A stretch of DNA of 64,000 nt from Blastococcus tunisiensis (GTDB lineage: Bacteria; Actinomycetota; Actinomycetes; Mycobacteriales; Geodermatophilaceae). Within the stretch, counting starts at the first letter, position 1; each line of letters begins with the position of its first letter. The translations under genes were made by a program, and so were the position numbers. The notes under the pieces were generated by a model. It did no database searches, had not been told where the DNA came from, and worked only from the letters and a program-made list of their open reading frames with translations. Positions 24,450 to 34,486 of the stretch are shown one piece after another. Where the stretch lies: positions 1 to 64,000 of the forward strand of contig NZ_FOND01000014.1 of assembly GCF_900112815.1 (NCBI RefSeq), read 5' to 3'.

Positions 24450-25514
24450 GTGCCGGCAGTACAGGTCGACGGACTGTTCAAGGTCTTCGGTCGCCACCCC
24501 GAACAGGCGGTTGCCCGTCTGCGGGAGGGCGCATCCGCGGCGGAGCTCCGCGCGGAGGGCTCCACGGCGGCGGTGATCGACGCCTCCTTCAGTGCCGAGC
24601 CCGGCGAGATCTTCGTGGTGATGGGCCTGTCCGGCTCCGGCAAGTCGACGCTGATCCGGATGCTCAACGGGCTCCTCCCGCCGACCGCGGGGAGCGTTCG
24701 CATCGGGGACACGGACCTGACCGACCTCGACCCGGACGGGCTGCGCCGCCTGCGCCAGGGGCACATCAGCATGGTGTTCCAGCACTTCGCCCTGCTGCCG
24801 CACCGCAGCGTCGCGGAGAACGCCGCCTACGCCCTCGAGGTCCGCGGCGTCGACCGGCGCACCCGGCTGGCCGCGGCGCGCGAGGCCCTCGCGCTGGTGG
24901 GCCTGGAGGGGTGGGTGGACCACCGTCCCCACGAGCTCTCCGGCGGCATGCAGCAGCGCGTCGGTCTGGCGCGCGCCCTGGCCGCCGAGACCGACGTCCT
25001 GCTCATGGACGAGGCGTTCAGCGCACTGGACCCGCTGATCCGCCGGGAGATGCAGGACCAGCTGCTGGAGCTGCAGCGCCGCTTCGGCAAGACCATCGTC
25101 TTCATCACCCACGACCTCAACGAGGCCATGCGGATCGGCGACCGCATCGCCGTCATGCGCGACGGTCGCATCGTCCGCACCGGCACGCCCGGGGAGATCC
25201 TCACCGACCCGGGCGACGAGTACGTCGCCCGCTTCCTCGCCGACGTCGACCGCGCCCGCGTCTTCACCGCGTCCGACGTGATGACGCCGCTGCCGGTCGG
25301 CGCGACCCCCGCGGCCGCCACCGTCGCCGCGCGCACCCCGCTGACCGAGCTCGTGAACCACGTGGCCAGGTCCGAGGAGCCGCTGCTCGTCGAGGACGCC
25401 GACGGGCGGGTGCTCGGCATCGTCACCCGCACCGCCGTGCTGACCGCCCTGGGTGGCGGTGCCCAGGACCGGTCCGACGACTCCGCGCACCTCCTGGAGG
25501 CCCTCGATGCCTGA
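24450..25514 (+). CDS. proV: Glycine betaine/proline-type ABC importer, ATPase subunit
   Basis: The 354-residue ATPase of a ProU/OpuA-type osmoprotectant importer. Visible are Walker A GLSGSGKST, the Q-loop in MVFQHFALLPH, the signature LSGGMQQRVGLARAL, Walker B VLLMDEAFSALDP and the H-loop FITHDLNEAM. The N-terminal KVFGRHPEQAVARLREG and the C-terminal CBS-like region (about 265-345, DVMTPLPVG and GIVTRTAVLTAL) are typical of ProV. CBS domains in this family sense ionic strength. GTG 24450 has GAGAGAGG at suitable spacing; GTG 24444 does not. The end overlaps the permease start by eight bases. Confidence 0.9.
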   Translation: MPAVQVDGLFKVFGRHPEQAVARLREGASAAELRAEGSTAAVIDASFSAEPGEIFVVMGLSGSGKSTLIRMLNGLLPPTAGSVRIGDTDLTDLDPDGLRRLRQGHISMVFQHFALLPHRSVAENAAYALEVRGVDRRTRLAAAREALALVGLEGWVDHRPHELSGGMQQRVGLARALAAETDVLLMDEAFSALDPLIRREMQDQLLELQRRFGKTIVFITHDLNEAMRIGDRIAVMRDGRIVRTGTPGEILTDPGDEYVARFLADVDRARVFTASDVMTPLPVGATPAAATVAARTPLTELVNHVARSEEPLLVEDADGRVLGIVTRTAVLTALGGGAQDRSDDSAHLLEALDA

Positions 25515-26469
25515 TCTCCACCTCCTCGCGGCCGAGGGTGACGGCGGCCTGCCCCGCATCCCGTTGGGCGACTGGATCGACACCGGCTTCGACTGGCTCA
25601 AGGACAATTTCGACCCGGTGTTCGACGCCGTGAGCACGGTGACCGAGGGGGCCGTCGACGGGCTGACCGACGTCCTGCTCGTCCTGCCGCCGGTGCTGTT
25701 CGCCGCGCTGCTGGCCGTTCTCGGCCTCCTGGCCCGCTCGGTGGTGTTCGCCGTCGGGTCCCTGGCCGGGCTGCTGCTCGTCCAGAGCATGCAGCTGTGG
25801 GAGCCGGCCATGGAGACCCTCGCGCTGCTGCTGTTCGCCACCGTGGTGTCGGTGGCCATCGCGATACCCCTGGGCATCGCCGCGGCGAAGAACGACCGGG
25901 TGAGCGCGCTGGTCCGGCCGGTGCTGGACTTCATGCAGACGATGCCGGCGTTCGTCTACCTCGTCCCCGCGGTGACGTTCTTCGGGATCGGGCTGGTGCC
26001 CGGTGTCGTCACCACGATCATCTTCGCCCTGCCACCCGGCGTGCGGCTGACCGAGCTCGGCATCCGGCAGGTCGACGGCGAGACCGTCGAGGCCGGGCAC
26101 GCCTTCGGCAGCACCCCCGGCCAGATCCTGCGGGGCATCGAGCTGCCGCTGGCGCGGTCCACCATCATGGCCGGGATCAACCAGGTGATCATGCTGGGGC
26201 TGTCCATGGCCGTGATCGCCGGGCTCATCGGCGCCGGTGGACTCGGCGGCGTGGTCGTCACCAGCATCTCCCGGCTCGACGTGGGCCTCGGCTTCGAGGC
26301 CGGCCTCGCCGTGGTCATCCTCGCCATCTTCCTCGACCGGCTCACCTCGTCGTTCGGTGACCGGACCCGTTCGGGCGGTCTCCGCTCGCTGATGCGTCGC
26401 CGCCGGTCACCGGCAGACACCGATGCCGACGTCGAGGCCGCCAGTTCCAGGCGACTGCCGGTCGTCTGA
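25507..26469 (+). CDS. proW: Glycine betaine/proline-type ABC importer, permease
   Basis: A 320-residue inner-membrane permease of the ProW/OpuAB group. After an N-terminal amphipathic stretch (DWLKDNFDPVFDAVSTV) there are hydrophobic segments around residues 55-110, then the inner-membrane-component core. The EAA-type loop that contacts the ATPase reads GETVEAGHAFGSTPGQILRG near residue 200, followed by SMAVIAGLIGAGGLGG. ATG 25507 overlaps the proV end, which implies translational coupling. The C-terminus is a basic then acidic disordered tail. Confidence 0.9.
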   Translation: MPDLHLLAAEGDGGLPRIPLGDWIDTGFDWLKDNFDPVFDAVSTVTEGAVDGLTDVLLVLPPVLFAALLAVLGLLARSVVFAVGSLAGLLLVQSMQLWEPAMETLALLLFATVVSVAIAIPLGIAAAKNDRVSALVRPVLDFMQTMPAFVYLVPAVTFFGIGLVPGVVTTIIFALPPGVRLTELGIRQVDGETVEAGHAFGSTPGQILRGIELPLARSTIMAGINQVIMLGLSMAVIAGLIGAGGLGGVVVTSISRLDVGLGFEAGLAVVILAIFLDRLTSSFGDRTRSGGLRSLMRRRRSPADTDADVEAASSRRLPVV

Positions 26470-26598
26470 TCCACCGCGGGCCGACAGGCCCGCCTCCCCG
26501 ACCTGCGCGACGACTGCCCCCTCACGGGGGGCGGCAGCCGCGCGCACGGGCCCGCGACGAGCGGGTCGTTCTGCACCACCGAGAGGAGCACCAGTCCG

Positions 26599-27528
26599 TT
26601 GAGCACCAACATGACCCGCCGAGGTGTCCGTCTGGCCGCCGGTATGGCGGCGCTCGCCCTGACCGCCACCGCCTGCGGCAGCGACGACGGCGAGAACACC
26701 GACGCCACCGCCAGCGGCGGCAGCGACACCTGCGACTCGGTGACGCTCGGCTTCATCCCGTCCTGGACCGATGGGCTGAGCATCGCCCACATGTGGAAGG
26801 ACGTCCTCGAGACCCGTGGGTACGAGGTGGAGTTCGAGGAGATCGCCGACGCCGCCCCGCTCTACGCGGGCCTGGCCGGCGGCGACATCGACGTCTACCC
26901 CTCGGCGTGGTCGGAGGTCACCCACGCGGACTACCGCGAGGAGTACGAGGACGACCTCGAGGACCTCGGCGCCTGGTACGAGGGCGCCGTCCTCACCCTC
27001 GCCGTCCCCGAGTACACCGAGATCGAGTCGATCGAGGACCTGGCCGGCAACGCCGAGATGTTCGGCGGCCAGATCATCGGCATCGAGCCGGGTGCGGGCC
27101 TGACCCGGACCACCAAGGAGAGCGTGATGCCCGGCTACGGGCTGACCGACTCCTACGAGCTGGTCGAGTCCTCCACCACGGCGATGCTGGCCGAGCTCCA
27201 GGCCGCGATCGACGCCGAGGAAGACATCGTCGTCACGCTGTGGCGGCCGTTCTGGGCCAACAGCGAGTTCCCGATCAAGGACCTCGAGGACCCGCAGGGC
27301 ACGCTCGGCGAGCCCGAGGGCCTGCACAGCATGGCCCGCGCCGGCTTCTCCGACGACTGCGGGGAGGTCGCCGAGCTGATGAGCGACTTCACCCTCACCG
27401 ACGAGCAGTACGGCTCGCTGGAGAACAAGGTCGTCAACGAGTACGGCGAGGGCAGCTACGACGAGGCCGTCGACGCGTGGTTCGAGGAGAACCCGGAGCT
27501 CGCCGAGACGCTGCGCGGCGAATCCTGA
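26599..27528 (+). CDS. proX: Glycine betaine-type ABC importer, substrate-binding lipoprotein
   Basis: A 309-residue extracytoplasmic binding protein. It has a basic N-terminus, a hydrophobic stretch and a lipobox around residues 23-26 (TATAC), so Cys26 should be lipidated. The OpuAC-like fold includes FIPSWTDGLSIAHMWKDV, PSAWSEVTHADY, and VVTLWRPFWANSEF with tryptophans suited to a cation-pi betaine pocket. It is strongly acidic, as expected for a secreted actinobacterial protein. TTG 26599 follows GAGAGGAG by 10 bases; ATG 26611 is the alternative. It completes the importer with the ATPase and permease genes upstream. Confidence 0.9.
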   Translation: MSTNMTRRGVRLAAGMAALALTATACGSDDGENTDATASGGSDTCDSVTLGFIPSWTDGLSIAHMWKDVLETRGYEVEFEEIADAAPLYAGLAGGDIDVYPSAWSEVTHADYREEYEDDLEDLGAWYEGAVLTLAVPEYTEIESIEDLAGNAEMFGGQIIGIEPGAGLTRTTKESVMPGYGLTDSYELVESSTTAMLAELQAAIDAEEDIVVTLWRPFWANSEFPIKDLEDPQGTLGEPEGLHSMARAGFSDDCGEVAELMSDFTLTDEQYGSLENKVVNEYGEGSYDEAVDAWFEENPELAETLRGES

Positions 27529-27549
27529 TCGACTGAACCATCCACGCCT

Positions 27550-27591
27550 CGGGCGCGGTGCACCGGCGACGACGCCGGGGCACCGCGCCCG
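27550..27591 (+). terminator. Terminator after the betaine transporter operon
   Basis: A perfect 12-base stem (27550-27561 with 27580-27591), with a further CCGGCG/CGCCGG pairing inside, followed by TCGCGTTTCCC. It lies 21 bases after the proX stop and fits a strong intrinsic terminator. Confidence 0.8.
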
Positions 27592-27752
27592 TCGCGTTTC
27601 CCCGACCCCCACCGGTTGCCCACGTGGCGCGGTGTCCAGGCCGCCCCGCACCACCACGGGTGCATACCGTAGGGCTCCGGTGGCCGCCCGAACGGGTGGT
27701 TCAGCGGCGGGCGGGACGACGGAGGCGGCAGCGGTCGGCAGAGTCGCCCGGC

Positions 27753-28235
27753 GTGGTCGCGGTCCTCGTCATCCTGCTGATCCTCGTCGGCCTGCCGCTG
27801 CTCGCCTGGTGGCTGGGCAGCCGCCGGGCCTGGTCCCGCGTCGATGCCCGTGGTCGCGACCAGATGCAGGTGGAACGGGAGTGGATGAGCCGGCACCGCC
27901 TGGACCACGTCGAGGTCGCCGAGGTCGACCGGGCGGTCAGCCGGGGGCGGGCACTCACCGACGACCGATTGCGGGCGGCGACCGTCGAACGGGCGCAGAT
28001 GATGCGGGACGCGATGCGCGCGTGGGAGGAGAGCCGGCCACGGTTCACGGCCGTGATGCGCTGGCTCGGGATCGTCTGGCTGCTGCTGCTGATCACTGCG
28101 CTCGTCTTCGCCGTCGCCTTCGGGGACTGGCCGTGGGGCCTGTCGTTCTACCTGCTCGCGGCTGCCGGGTCCGGCATGAATGGCTGGTTCCAGCGACGGA
28201 ACCTGCGGCGGGCCATCGAGCTCAACGGCGGCTGA
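27753..28235 (+). CDS. Hypothetical membrane protein
   Basis: A 160-residue protein of unrecognised family. Three hydrophobic segments are seen: the N-terminal VVAVLVILLILVGLPLLAWW, WLGIVWLLLLITALVFAVAF near residue 105, and WGLSFYLLAAAGSGMNGWF near 130. Between the first two is a soluble charged region rich in Arg and Asp that includes MQVEREWMSRHRLDHVEV. GTG 27753 was chosen because it opens the first membrane segment; the upstream frame is low-complexity. It is convergent with the RecD-like helicase gene. Confidence 0.6.
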   Translation: MVAVLVILLILVGLPLLAWWLGSRRAWSRVDARGRDQMQVEREWMSRHRLDHVEVAEVDRAVSRGRALTDDRLRAATVERAQMMRDAMRAWEESRPRFTAVMRWLGIVWLLLLITALVFAVAFGDWPWGLSFYLLAAAGSGMNGWFQRRNLRRAIELNGG

Positions 28236-28324
28236 CCGGCCACCGCCCGATGATCACCGGCGAACGGCTCGCCCCGTCGGCGTGGCGAACAGCCATCCAC
28301 CGATGATCACGGGACGGGTGCGCG

Positions 28325-30292
28325 TCAGCCGGTGAGGTCGCCCAGGTCGGCCAGCAACGCGGCCAGTCGGGTACGGCGGGGGCGGACGTCCACCTCGCGC
28401 ACCGCGCGGGCCAGCGCGGCACCCGAGGCGTGCACCACCGACAGGTGCTGCTGCGCGCGGGTGAGCGCCGTGTAGATCAGCGGCCGGGAGAGCATCCCGC
28501 CGGCCTCCGGTGGCACGACGACGACCACGCCCGGCCACTCGGAGCCCTGCGCCCGGTGGACGGTGATCGCCCAGCCGTGCCGCAGGTCCGACATCGCCTT
28601 GCCCGTCACGGTGACCGGGCCGGAGGCGAAGGTGACGTCGAGGGAGCCCTCGCCGGTCTTCGTCACCACGCCGACCTCGCCGTTGGCGAACCCGACCGGC
28701 TCGAGCTCCAGGTGGTTGGCCGTCGCCACCACCCGGTCCCCGGCGTCGAAGCCCCAGACCGTGCCCTCGCCGGGGTTGAGCACCGCCTTCAGCGCCTTGT
28801 TCAGCTCGATCGTCCCGGCCGGCCCGCGGTGCACCGGCGTGACCACCTGGACGGCGCCCGGGTCGATGCCCAGCGCCCGGGGGATGGAGTCGGTGACCAG
28901 CTGGACCACCCGTCGCGAGGCCTCCGCACTGCCGGTGGCCGGGACGATCACCACCTCGCGGTCGGGGGAGTCCACCGGCGGCAGCTCGCCCTCGCGGACG
29001 GCGGTGGCCAGCCGGGCGATCGCCCCGCCCTCGGCCTGCCGGTAGAGCGTCGTGAGCTCGGTGACCGGGACCGCGCCGGAATCGATGATGTCGCCCAGCA
29101 CGTGGCCCGGGCCGATCGAGGGCAGCTGGGCCGGGTCGCCCACGAGCAACAGGTGCGTGCCGTCGGGGCAGGCCTCCAGCAGCGCCGCGGTCAGCTCGAC
29201 GTCCAGCATCGAGGCCTCGTCCACGACCACGACGTCGGCATCGAGGGGCCACTCCTCGTTGCGGGCGAACCCGCCGGTCATGCCCTGGGCACCGAGCAGC
29301 CGGTGCACCGTCGTCGCCGGGTGGTCGGTGAGCTCCTCCAGCCGCTTGGCGGCCCGGCCCGTGGGGGCGGCCAGCGCGATCTCGGTGCCCTTGGCGCGGA
29401 GCAGCTTCACCACCGCCGCCACCGTGCGGCTCTTGCCGGTGCCCGGCCCGCCGGTGAGCAGGCTGACCCCGGAGCCGAGCACCTGGGCGACGGCCTTCTT
29501 CTGCGCCTCGTCCAGCCCCTTGGCCACCGACCGCACCGAGGCCGGGTCCGCGATCCGCCCCGCAGAGGCGGCCAGGCGGGCGATCCCCTCGGCCACGGCC
29601 TCCTCGGCCATGCCGTAGCGGGCCAGCGACAGCGACCGCAGGGCGGGGTCGGGCTCGCTGTCGGGATCCTCCGGCTCGGGCGGTTCGTGCTCCAGCACGT
29701 CACCGGACTCGACCGCCGCCACGATCGCGGCCGCCGGATCCGCGATGCCCTCGGCCTGCAGCGCGGCGACGACCAGGTCGGCCGGCAGCACGGTGTGCCC
29801 GTCGCGGGTCGCCGTCCGCAGGGTCAGCCCCACGATCGCCCGGCCCCGGCGGCTGTCCTGCCGGTCGGCTCCCTTGAGGACGGCGATGGCCAGCCGGTCG
29901 GCGTCGCCGAGGGCGACCCCGGGCAGGCTCAGCAACGCCCACGGGTCGTCGCGCAGCCGTCGGGCGGCGTCCGGCCCCAGCGCGTCGGCGACCCCCGCGG
30001 CGAGCTTGGCCTGCAGACCGGCTCCGACCAGCAGCTCCACGACGTCGTAGGTGGGCTGCGCGGCCAGGAAGCTGGAGAACAGCCGCTCGGCGCGCTGGCG
30101 GCCGACGAGCGGGATCTTCACCAGCCGGTCGGCGGTGACGTCGTCGGGCGCGGTGATGCCGGCCCCCGGCAGCTCGGCCGCCGTCCGCCGGCCCAGCCCC
30201 GGCCAGAGCCCGGCGGCGCAGAACGCGGCGAAGACCGGGTCCCCGGCCGGCGCGGAGGGCGTGCCCCCGGTCGAGCTCGCGAGCCCGCTCAC
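28325..30292 (-). CDS. RecD-like ATP-dependent DNA helicase
   Basis: A 655-residue superfamily 1 helicase resembling RecD2. Motif I is [17 protein letters not shown], motif II is [10 protein letters not shown], motif III is [16 protein letters not shown], and the C-terminal part has [18 protein letters not shown] and [10 protein letters not shown] (motifs V-VI). The N-terminal 240 residues are a helix-hairpin-helix-type region ([14 protein letters not shown]). Helicases of this kind act 5' to 3' in repair and recombination. GTG 30292 overlaps the aldo/keto reductase stop as GTGA, so the pair is coupled. A longer upstream open frame is antisense noise and overlap with the upstream gene. Confidence 0.85.
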   Translation of the reverse strand: MSGLASSTGGTPSAPAGDPVFAAFCAAGLWPGLGRRTAAELPGAGITAPDDVTADRLVKIPLVGRQRAERLFSSFLAAQPTYDVVELLVGAGLQAKLAAGVADALGPDAARRLRDDPWALLSLPGVALGDADRLAIAVLKGADRQDSRRGRAIVGLTLRTATRDGHTVLPADLVVAALQAEGIADPAAAIVAAVESGDVLEHEPPEPEDPDSEPDPALRSLSLARYGMAEEAVAEGIARLAASAGRIADPASVRSVAKGLDEAQKKAVAQVLGSGVSLLTGGPGTGKSRTVAAVVKLLRAKGTEIALAAPTGRAAKRLEELTDHPATTVHRLLGAQGMTGGFARNEEWPLDADVVVVDEASMLDVELTAALLEACPDGTHLLLVGDPAQLPSIGPGHVLGDIIDSGAVPVTELTTLYRQAEGGAIARLATAVREGELPPVDSPDREVVIVPATGSAEASRRVVQLVTDSIPRALGIDPGAVQVVTPVHRGPAGTIELNKALKAVLNPGEGTVWGFDAGDRVVATANHLELEPVGFANGEVGVVTKTGEGSLDVTFASGPVTVTGKAMSDLRHGWAITVHRAQGSEWPGVVVVVPPEAGGMLSRPLIYTALTRAQQHLSVVHASGAALARAVREVDVRPRRTRLAALLADLGDLTG

Positions 30293-31269
30293 GTGTCCGC
30301 CCGCCGTTCGGGATAGCCGAAGGCCGGGGCCGAGACGTCCTCCAGCGCGGTGCGGATGGCGGCCGGCAGGCGCACGGTCTCGGCGTCCAGGCTGGCCTGC
30401 AGCTGCTGAGCGGTGCGGGCGCCGACGACGGGGGCCACGACGCCGGGCCGGTCGCGCACCCAGGCCAGCGCGACGGCCAGGGGAGTGGTGCCCAGCCCCT
30501 GGGCCGCGGTGATCACCGCCTCGACGATCCGGTCGGCCTTCGCCGAGCGGAGCCCGTCGATGAAGCCCTGCCACTGCGGGGAGGCACCGCGGGACTCCGA
30601 CGGCGTGCTGTGCCGGTACTTGCCGGTGAGCAGGCCCCGCCCCAGCGGCGACCACGGCAGCACGCCGAGGCCGAGGGACTCCGCGGCGGGGATCACCTCG
30701 CGCTCGACCCCGCGCTGCAGCAACGAGTACTCGACCTGCGTGCTGATGACCGGGGTGCGGCCGGGCCACGCCCGCTGCCAGGTGGCGGCCTGCGCGGTCT
30801 GCCAGCCGGTGAAGTTGCTCACGCCGACGTACCGGGCGCGCCCCGAGGAGACGGCGACGTCGCAGGCGGCCAGCGTCTCCTCCAGCGGGGTCGCCTCGTC
30901 CCAGGCGTGCAGCTGCCACAGGTCGACGTGGTCCAGGCCGAGGCGCTCGAGGGAGGCGTCCAGCGCGGCCAGCAGATGACCCCGCGAGGCGCCGCGCCCC
31001 ATCGGCCCCGGCGCGGTGCGCCCGACCGCCTTGGTGGCGACCAGCACCTCCGAGCGGGGGACGACGTCGGTGAGCAGGTGCCCGAGGACCCGCTCGCTCT
31101 CCCCGTCGCAGTACACGTCCGCGGTGTCGACCAGGGTGCCGCCGGCGTCGACGAAGGCGGTCAGCTGCATCGCCGCCTCGTCCTCGTCGGTGTCGCGGCC
31201 CCACGTCATCGTGCCCAGCGCCAGCCGGGAGACGACCAGTCCGCTTCGCCCCAGCGCGCGTTGCTCCAC
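30289..31269 (-). CDS. Aldo/keto reductase
   Basis: A 326-residue NADPH-dependent reductase with a TIM-barrel fold. The catalytic tetrad region shows [14 protein letters not shown] (Asp and Tyr), [10 protein letters not shown] (Lys) and LWQLHAWDE (His). The C-terminal cofactor-binding segment is [16 protein letters not shown]. The subgroup is that of the YajO/Tas-like and general stress reductases. Substrate unknown. GTG 31269 gives [16 protein letters not shown], the normal family N-terminus. It is the first gene of a two-gene unit with the helicase and is divergent from uppP. Confidence 0.9.
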   Translation of the reverse strand: MEQRALGRSGLVVSRLALGTMTWGRDTDEDEAAMQLTAFVDAGGTLVDTADVYCDGESERVLGHLLTDVVPRSEVLVATKAVGRTAPGPMGRGASRGHLLAALDASLERLGLDHVDLWQLHAWDEATPLEETLAACDVAVSSGRARYVGVSNFTGWQTAQAATWQRAWPGRTPVISTQVEYSLLQRGVEREVIPAAESLGLGVLPWSPLGRGLLTGKYRHSTPSESRGASPQWQGFIDGLRSAKADRIVEAVITAAQGLGTTPLAVALAWVRDRPGVVAPVVGARTAQQLQASLDAETVRLPAAIRTALEDVSAPAFGYPERRADT

Positions 31270-31428
31270 GACCGGCCAACCTACCGGCGGACCCCGTCCG
31301 CCACCGGGGAGCACCCGGCCGCCCGGAGCGGCGCGGAGGATCACCCGGGCGCCGGGCCTAGGGTGTCCTCCCGTGCCTGCCCGACCGATGCCCCGGCCCG
31401 TCCGCACCGTCCCCGGGGGACCGCGCTG

Positions 31429-32259
31429 ATGGGCTGGATCGAGGCGGTCGTCCTGGGGATCGTGCAGGGGTTGACCGAGTTCCTGCCGATCTCCTCCAGC
31501 GCCCACCTGCGGGTCGTGGGGGAGGCCTTCGGCTGGGACGACCCGGGGGCGGCCTTCACCGCGATCACGCAGATCGGCACCGAGGCCGCCGTCCTGCTGT
31601 ACTTCCGGAGGGAGATCTGGCGGATCATCGTGGCCTGGCTGGGCTCCCTGGCCGGGCGACGGAAGGGCGACCCCGACGCCCGCATGGGCTGGCTGATCAT
31701 CGTCGGCAGCATCCCGATCGTGGTCCTCGGCCTGCTGTTCCAGGACGACATCGAGACGACGCTGCGCGACCTGCGGATCGTGGCGACGGCGCTGATCCTG
31801 TTCTCGCTGATCCTCTTCTGGGCCGACCGGGTGGGCGCCAAGAAGCGCGAGCTCGCCGACCTCACCGTGCCCCACGGCATCGGTTACGGGTTCGCGCAGG
31901 CGATGGCGCTCATCCCGGGCGTCTCCCGGTCCGGCGGCACCATCACCATGGGGCTCTTCCTCGGCTACTCCCGCTCGGCGGCGGCGCGCTACTCGTTCCT
32001 GCTCGCCGTCCCCGCCGTCCTGGGCTCGGGGTTCTTCCAGGCCTACGAGTCGCTGACCGGTGACGTCGCCGGCGAGGGGGTCTCCTGGGGGCCGACGATC
32101 CTGGCCACCGTCATCGCCTTCGGCGTCGGCCTGACGGTGATCGCCTGGCTGCTGCGCTACCTGGACCGGGGCAGCTTCACGCCGTTCGTCGTCTACCGGA
32201 TCGCGCTGGGCACGCTGGTCCTCGTGCTGGTCTGGACCGGCGTCCTCGACCCCACGTGA
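31429..32259 (+). CDS. uppP: Undecaprenyl-diphosphatase UppP/BacA
   Basis: The integral membrane phosphatase that recycles undecaprenyl diphosphate to the monophosphate carrier for peptidoglycan synthesis; overexpression of this family gives bacitracin resistance. The 276-residue product begins [20 protein letters not shown] and contains the (E/Q)-rich motif ISSSAHL near residue 25 and the second motif [17 protein letters not shown] near residue 160. At least seven hydrophobic segments follow the family pattern. The length is normal. It is followed after 37 bases by the histidine phosphatase gene on the same strand. Confidence 0.95.
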   Translation: MGWIEAVVLGIVQGLTEFLPISSSAHLRVVGEAFGWDDPGAAFTAITQIGTEAAVLLYFRREIWRIIVAWLGSLAGRRKGDPDARMGWLIIVGSIPIVVLGLLFQDDIETTLRDLRIVATALILFSLILFWADRVGAKKRELADLTVPHGIGYGFAQAMALIPGVSRSGGTITMGLFLGYSRSAAARYSFLLAVPAVLGSGFFQAYESLTGDVAGEGVSWGPTILATVIAFGVGLTVIAWLLRYLDRGSFTPFVVYRIALGTLVLVLVWTGVLDPT

Positions 32260-32296
32260 GCCGGGCCGCGCAGCCGGTCGGCCTAGTCTTCCTGCC

Positions 32297-32995
32297 GTGA
32301 CCACGGTGATCCTGCTCCGGCACGGGCGGACGACGGCCAACACCGGTGGCGTCCTCGCCGGCTGGACACCCGGCGTGCAGCTCGACGAGACCGGCGCGGC
32401 CCAGGTGGCGGCGGTGGGGGAGCGGCTGGCGAAGGTCCCGTTGGCCGCCGTGATCAGCAGCCCGCTGGAGCGCTGCGTGCAGACGGCCGGGGTCGTCGCC
32501 GCCGGCCGCGACGTCGACGTCCGGACCGACGACCGGCTGGGCGAGGCCCGCTACGGCGACTGGACCGGCCAGACGATCAAGGAGCTGGTCAAGGACCCGC
32601 TCTGGAAGATCGTCCAGCAGCACCCGTCGGCGGCGGTGTTCCCGGGCCCCGAGGGGGAGGGGCTGGCGCAGACCCAGGCCCGCGCGGTGGCCGCCGTCCG
32701 GTCGTGGAACGCCGAGCTCGGGCCCGAGGCGGTCTGGCTGGCCTGCAGCCACGGTGACGTGATCAAGGCGATCCTCGCCGACGCGCTGGGCCTGCACCTG
32801 GACCAGTTCCAGCGGATCGTCGTCGACCCCGCCTCGATCTCGGTGGTGACCTACACCGACACCCGCCCGTTCGTCGTCCGGGTGAACGACACCGGCGGCG
32901 ACGTCTCCGCGCTGATCCCGCCGCCCCGCAGACGCCGGCGGACCAAGGCCTCCTCCGACGCCGTCGTGGGCGGCGGAGCGGGCACGACGGTCTGA
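32297..32995 (+). CDS. Histidine phosphatase, MSMEG_4193 type
   Basis: A 232-residue phosphoglycerate-mutase-like phosphatase. The N-terminal TTVILLRHGRTTAN carries the catalytic RHG His, and the second catalytic His lies in WLACSHGDVIKA near residue 155. This variety is found next to DUF3090 and SCO1664-type genes and mshC in actinobacteria, exactly the order seen here, so a shared but undefined role in this neighbourhood is likely. The substrate is unknown. The C-terminal 20 residues are basic (RRRRTKASSD). GTG start. Confidence 0.88.
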   Translation: MTTVILLRHGRTTANTGGVLAGWTPGVQLDETGAAQVAAVGERLAKVPLAAVISSPLERCVQTAGVVAAGRDVDVRTDDRLGEARYGDWTGQTIKELVKDPLWKIVQQHPSAAVFPGPEGEGLAQTQARAVAAVRSWNAELGPEAVWLACSHGDVIKAILADALGLHLDQFQRIVVDPASISVVTYTDTRPFVVRVNDTGGDVSALIPPPRRRRRTKASSDAVVGGGAGTTV

Positions 32996-33079
32996 CCTCG
33001 GCGGCCCCGTCCCGAGGCTCGCGTCGCGCGAAGCGTGACGTGAGAAGGACGGGGTCCTTCTACCGCGTAACCTGGTCGC

Positions 33080-33631
33080 GTGCCCCGTCAGGTCCATCTC
33101 TTCGAGCGTCCGACCCGCTTCGTCGCCGGCACCGTGGGCCAGCCCGGCGACCGCACCTTCTACCTGCAGGCGTCCGACGAGAGCGGCCGCACGGTCAGCG
33201 TCGCCCTCGAGAAGACGCAGGTCCAGGTCCTCGCCGACCGGATGAACGAGCTGCTCGACGAGGTGGCCGGCCGGGCCAGCACGGTGATCCCCGAGGTCGC
33301 CGAGGTCGACGACCTCGAGCCGCTCACCGCCCCCGTCGACGAGGAGTTCCGGGTCGCGGCCATGGGCCTGGCCTGGGACGGCTCGGCCGAGGCCGTCGTC
33401 GTGGAGGCCGTCGCCGCCGGCGAGGAGCCGATCGACGAGGAGGCCATCCTCTCCGACAGCGACGACGGGCCCGACGCGCTCCGGGTGACCATCACGCCGG
33501 TCGCCGCGCGCGCCTTCGTCGCCCGCGCCCGCCGGGTCATCGCCGCAGGCCGGCCGCCGTGCCCGCTGTGCTCCCTCCCGCTGGACCCGGCCGGGCACGT
33601 GTGCCCGCGGCAGAACGGCTACCGCCGCTGA
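33080..33631 (+). CDS. DUF3090 family protein
   Basis: A 183-residue conserved actinobacterial protein. It begins MPRQVHLFERPTRFVAGTVGQPGDRTFYLQ in the family manner and ends with a cysteine pair arrangement CPLCSLPLDPAGHVCPR that looks like a zinc knuckle (about residues 160-178). The middle is acidic. Function is unknown; the consistent position between the histidine phosphatase and the SCO1664-type gene points to a shared process. It is 15 bases ahead of the next gene, so co-transcription is probable. Confidence 0.88.
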   Translation: MPRQVHLFERPTRFVAGTVGQPGDRTFYLQASDESGRTVSVALEKTQVQVLADRMNELLDEVAGRASTVIPEVAEVDDLEPLTAPVDEEFRVAAMGLAWDGSAEAVVVEAVAAGEEPIDEEAILSDSDDGPDALRVTITPVAARAFVARARRVIAAGRPPCPLCSLPLDPAGHVCPRQNGYRR

Positions 33632-33645
33632 CCGGCGGCTCCCCG

Positions 33646-34395
33646 ATGAGCGAGCAACCGGTCGAGCCGGACCTGCGCGCCCCTGCGGACGACGACGAGG
33701 CGATGCGGCTGCTCCGCGAGGGCGTCATCGACCTCGAGGGCCGGATGCTGGACGCGTCGAACGTGACCCTGGTCGGCGCCATCCGGTCCGACGAGCTGGC
33801 CGCGGAGTGCGTCTACAAGCCGGTCGCGGGGGAGCGGCCGCTGTGGGACTTCCCCGACGGCACCCTGGCCGGCCGGGAGATCTCCGCGTTCCTGGTCTCC
33901 GAGGCCACCGGCTGGCGGGTCGTGCCGCCGACCGTGCTGCGCGAGGGCCCCTTCGGCGCCGGCATGGTCCAGCTGTGGATCGACGGCGACGAGGACGTCG
34001 ACCTGGCCGCCTTCGTCCGCCGCGACGACCCGGCGCTGCGCCGGATGGCCGTGTTCGACGCCGTCGTCAACAACGCCGACCGCAAGGGCGGGCACATCAT
34101 CCCGATGCCGGACGGCCACGTGTACGGCGTCGACCACGGCATCTGCTTCTCCGTCGACCCCAAGCTGCGGACCCTGCTGTGGCGGTGGGCGGACGAGCCG
34201 CTGACCGCCGAGGCCGTGGCCGTGCTGGAGCGGCTGGGCGACGAGCTGCGCGGGGACCTCGGCGAGGCCCTGCACGAGCACCTGACCCGCCGCGAGGTGC
34301 GCTGCACCCAGCAGCGGGTCGCCGAGCTGCTGCGCACCGGCCGGCACCCCGAGCCCAGCGGCGAGTGGCCCGCCCTGCCCTGGCCGCCGTTCTGA
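33646..34395 (+). CDS. SCO1664 family protein (kinase-like fold)
   Basis: A 249-residue member of the SCO1664 family, which resembles phosphatidylinositol 3/4-kinase-like folds. Family-typical segments are VYKPVAGERPLWDFPDGTL with a possible nucleotide-contacting Lys, FDAVVNNADRKGGHIIP (a catalytic-loop-like DxxxxN arrangement), and VYGVDHGICF (a DxG-like site). The reaction is not known. ATG 33646 begins MSEQPVEPDLRAP; it follows the DUF3090 gene by 15 bases. A long inverted repeat lies just after its stop. Confidence 0.85.
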   Translation: MSEQPVEPDLRAPADDDEAMRLLREGVIDLEGRMLDASNVTLVGAIRSDELAAECVYKPVAGERPLWDFPDGTLAGREISAFLVSEATGWRVVPPTVLREGPFGAGMVQLWIDGDEDVDLAAFVRRDDPALRRMAVFDAVVNNADRKGGHIIPMPDGHVYGVDHGICFSVDPKLRTLLWRWADEPLTAEAVAVLERLGDELRGDLGEALHEHLTRREVRCTQQRVAELLRTGRHPEPSGEWPALPWPPF

Positions 34396-34399
34396 GGGC

Positions 34400-34456
34400 C
34401 GAACCATGCGAACTCGTGGCCATCAGCCGCTGATGGCCACGACTTCGCATGGTTCG
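34400..34456. terminator. Long near-perfect inverted repeat (terminator or extragenic palindrome)
   Basis: Arms 34400-34426 and 34430-34456 match at 26 of 27 positions around a 3-base loop; the arms include GAACCATGCGAA and TGGCCATCAG. It begins five bases after the SCO1664-type stop. It could end that transcript, but the length and lack of a clean T run also fit a dispersed extragenic palindrome. Confidence 0.7.
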
Positions 34457-34486
34457 CGCTGACGTCCTGGCTCTAGGGTGCCCGCC

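Noticed and set aside
30293-31279. Extension of the RecD-like helicase into the aldo/keto reductase gene
   Set aside because: The upstream frame is Arg/Gly-rich shadow sequence of the reductase; the overlapping GTGA start fits the helicase.
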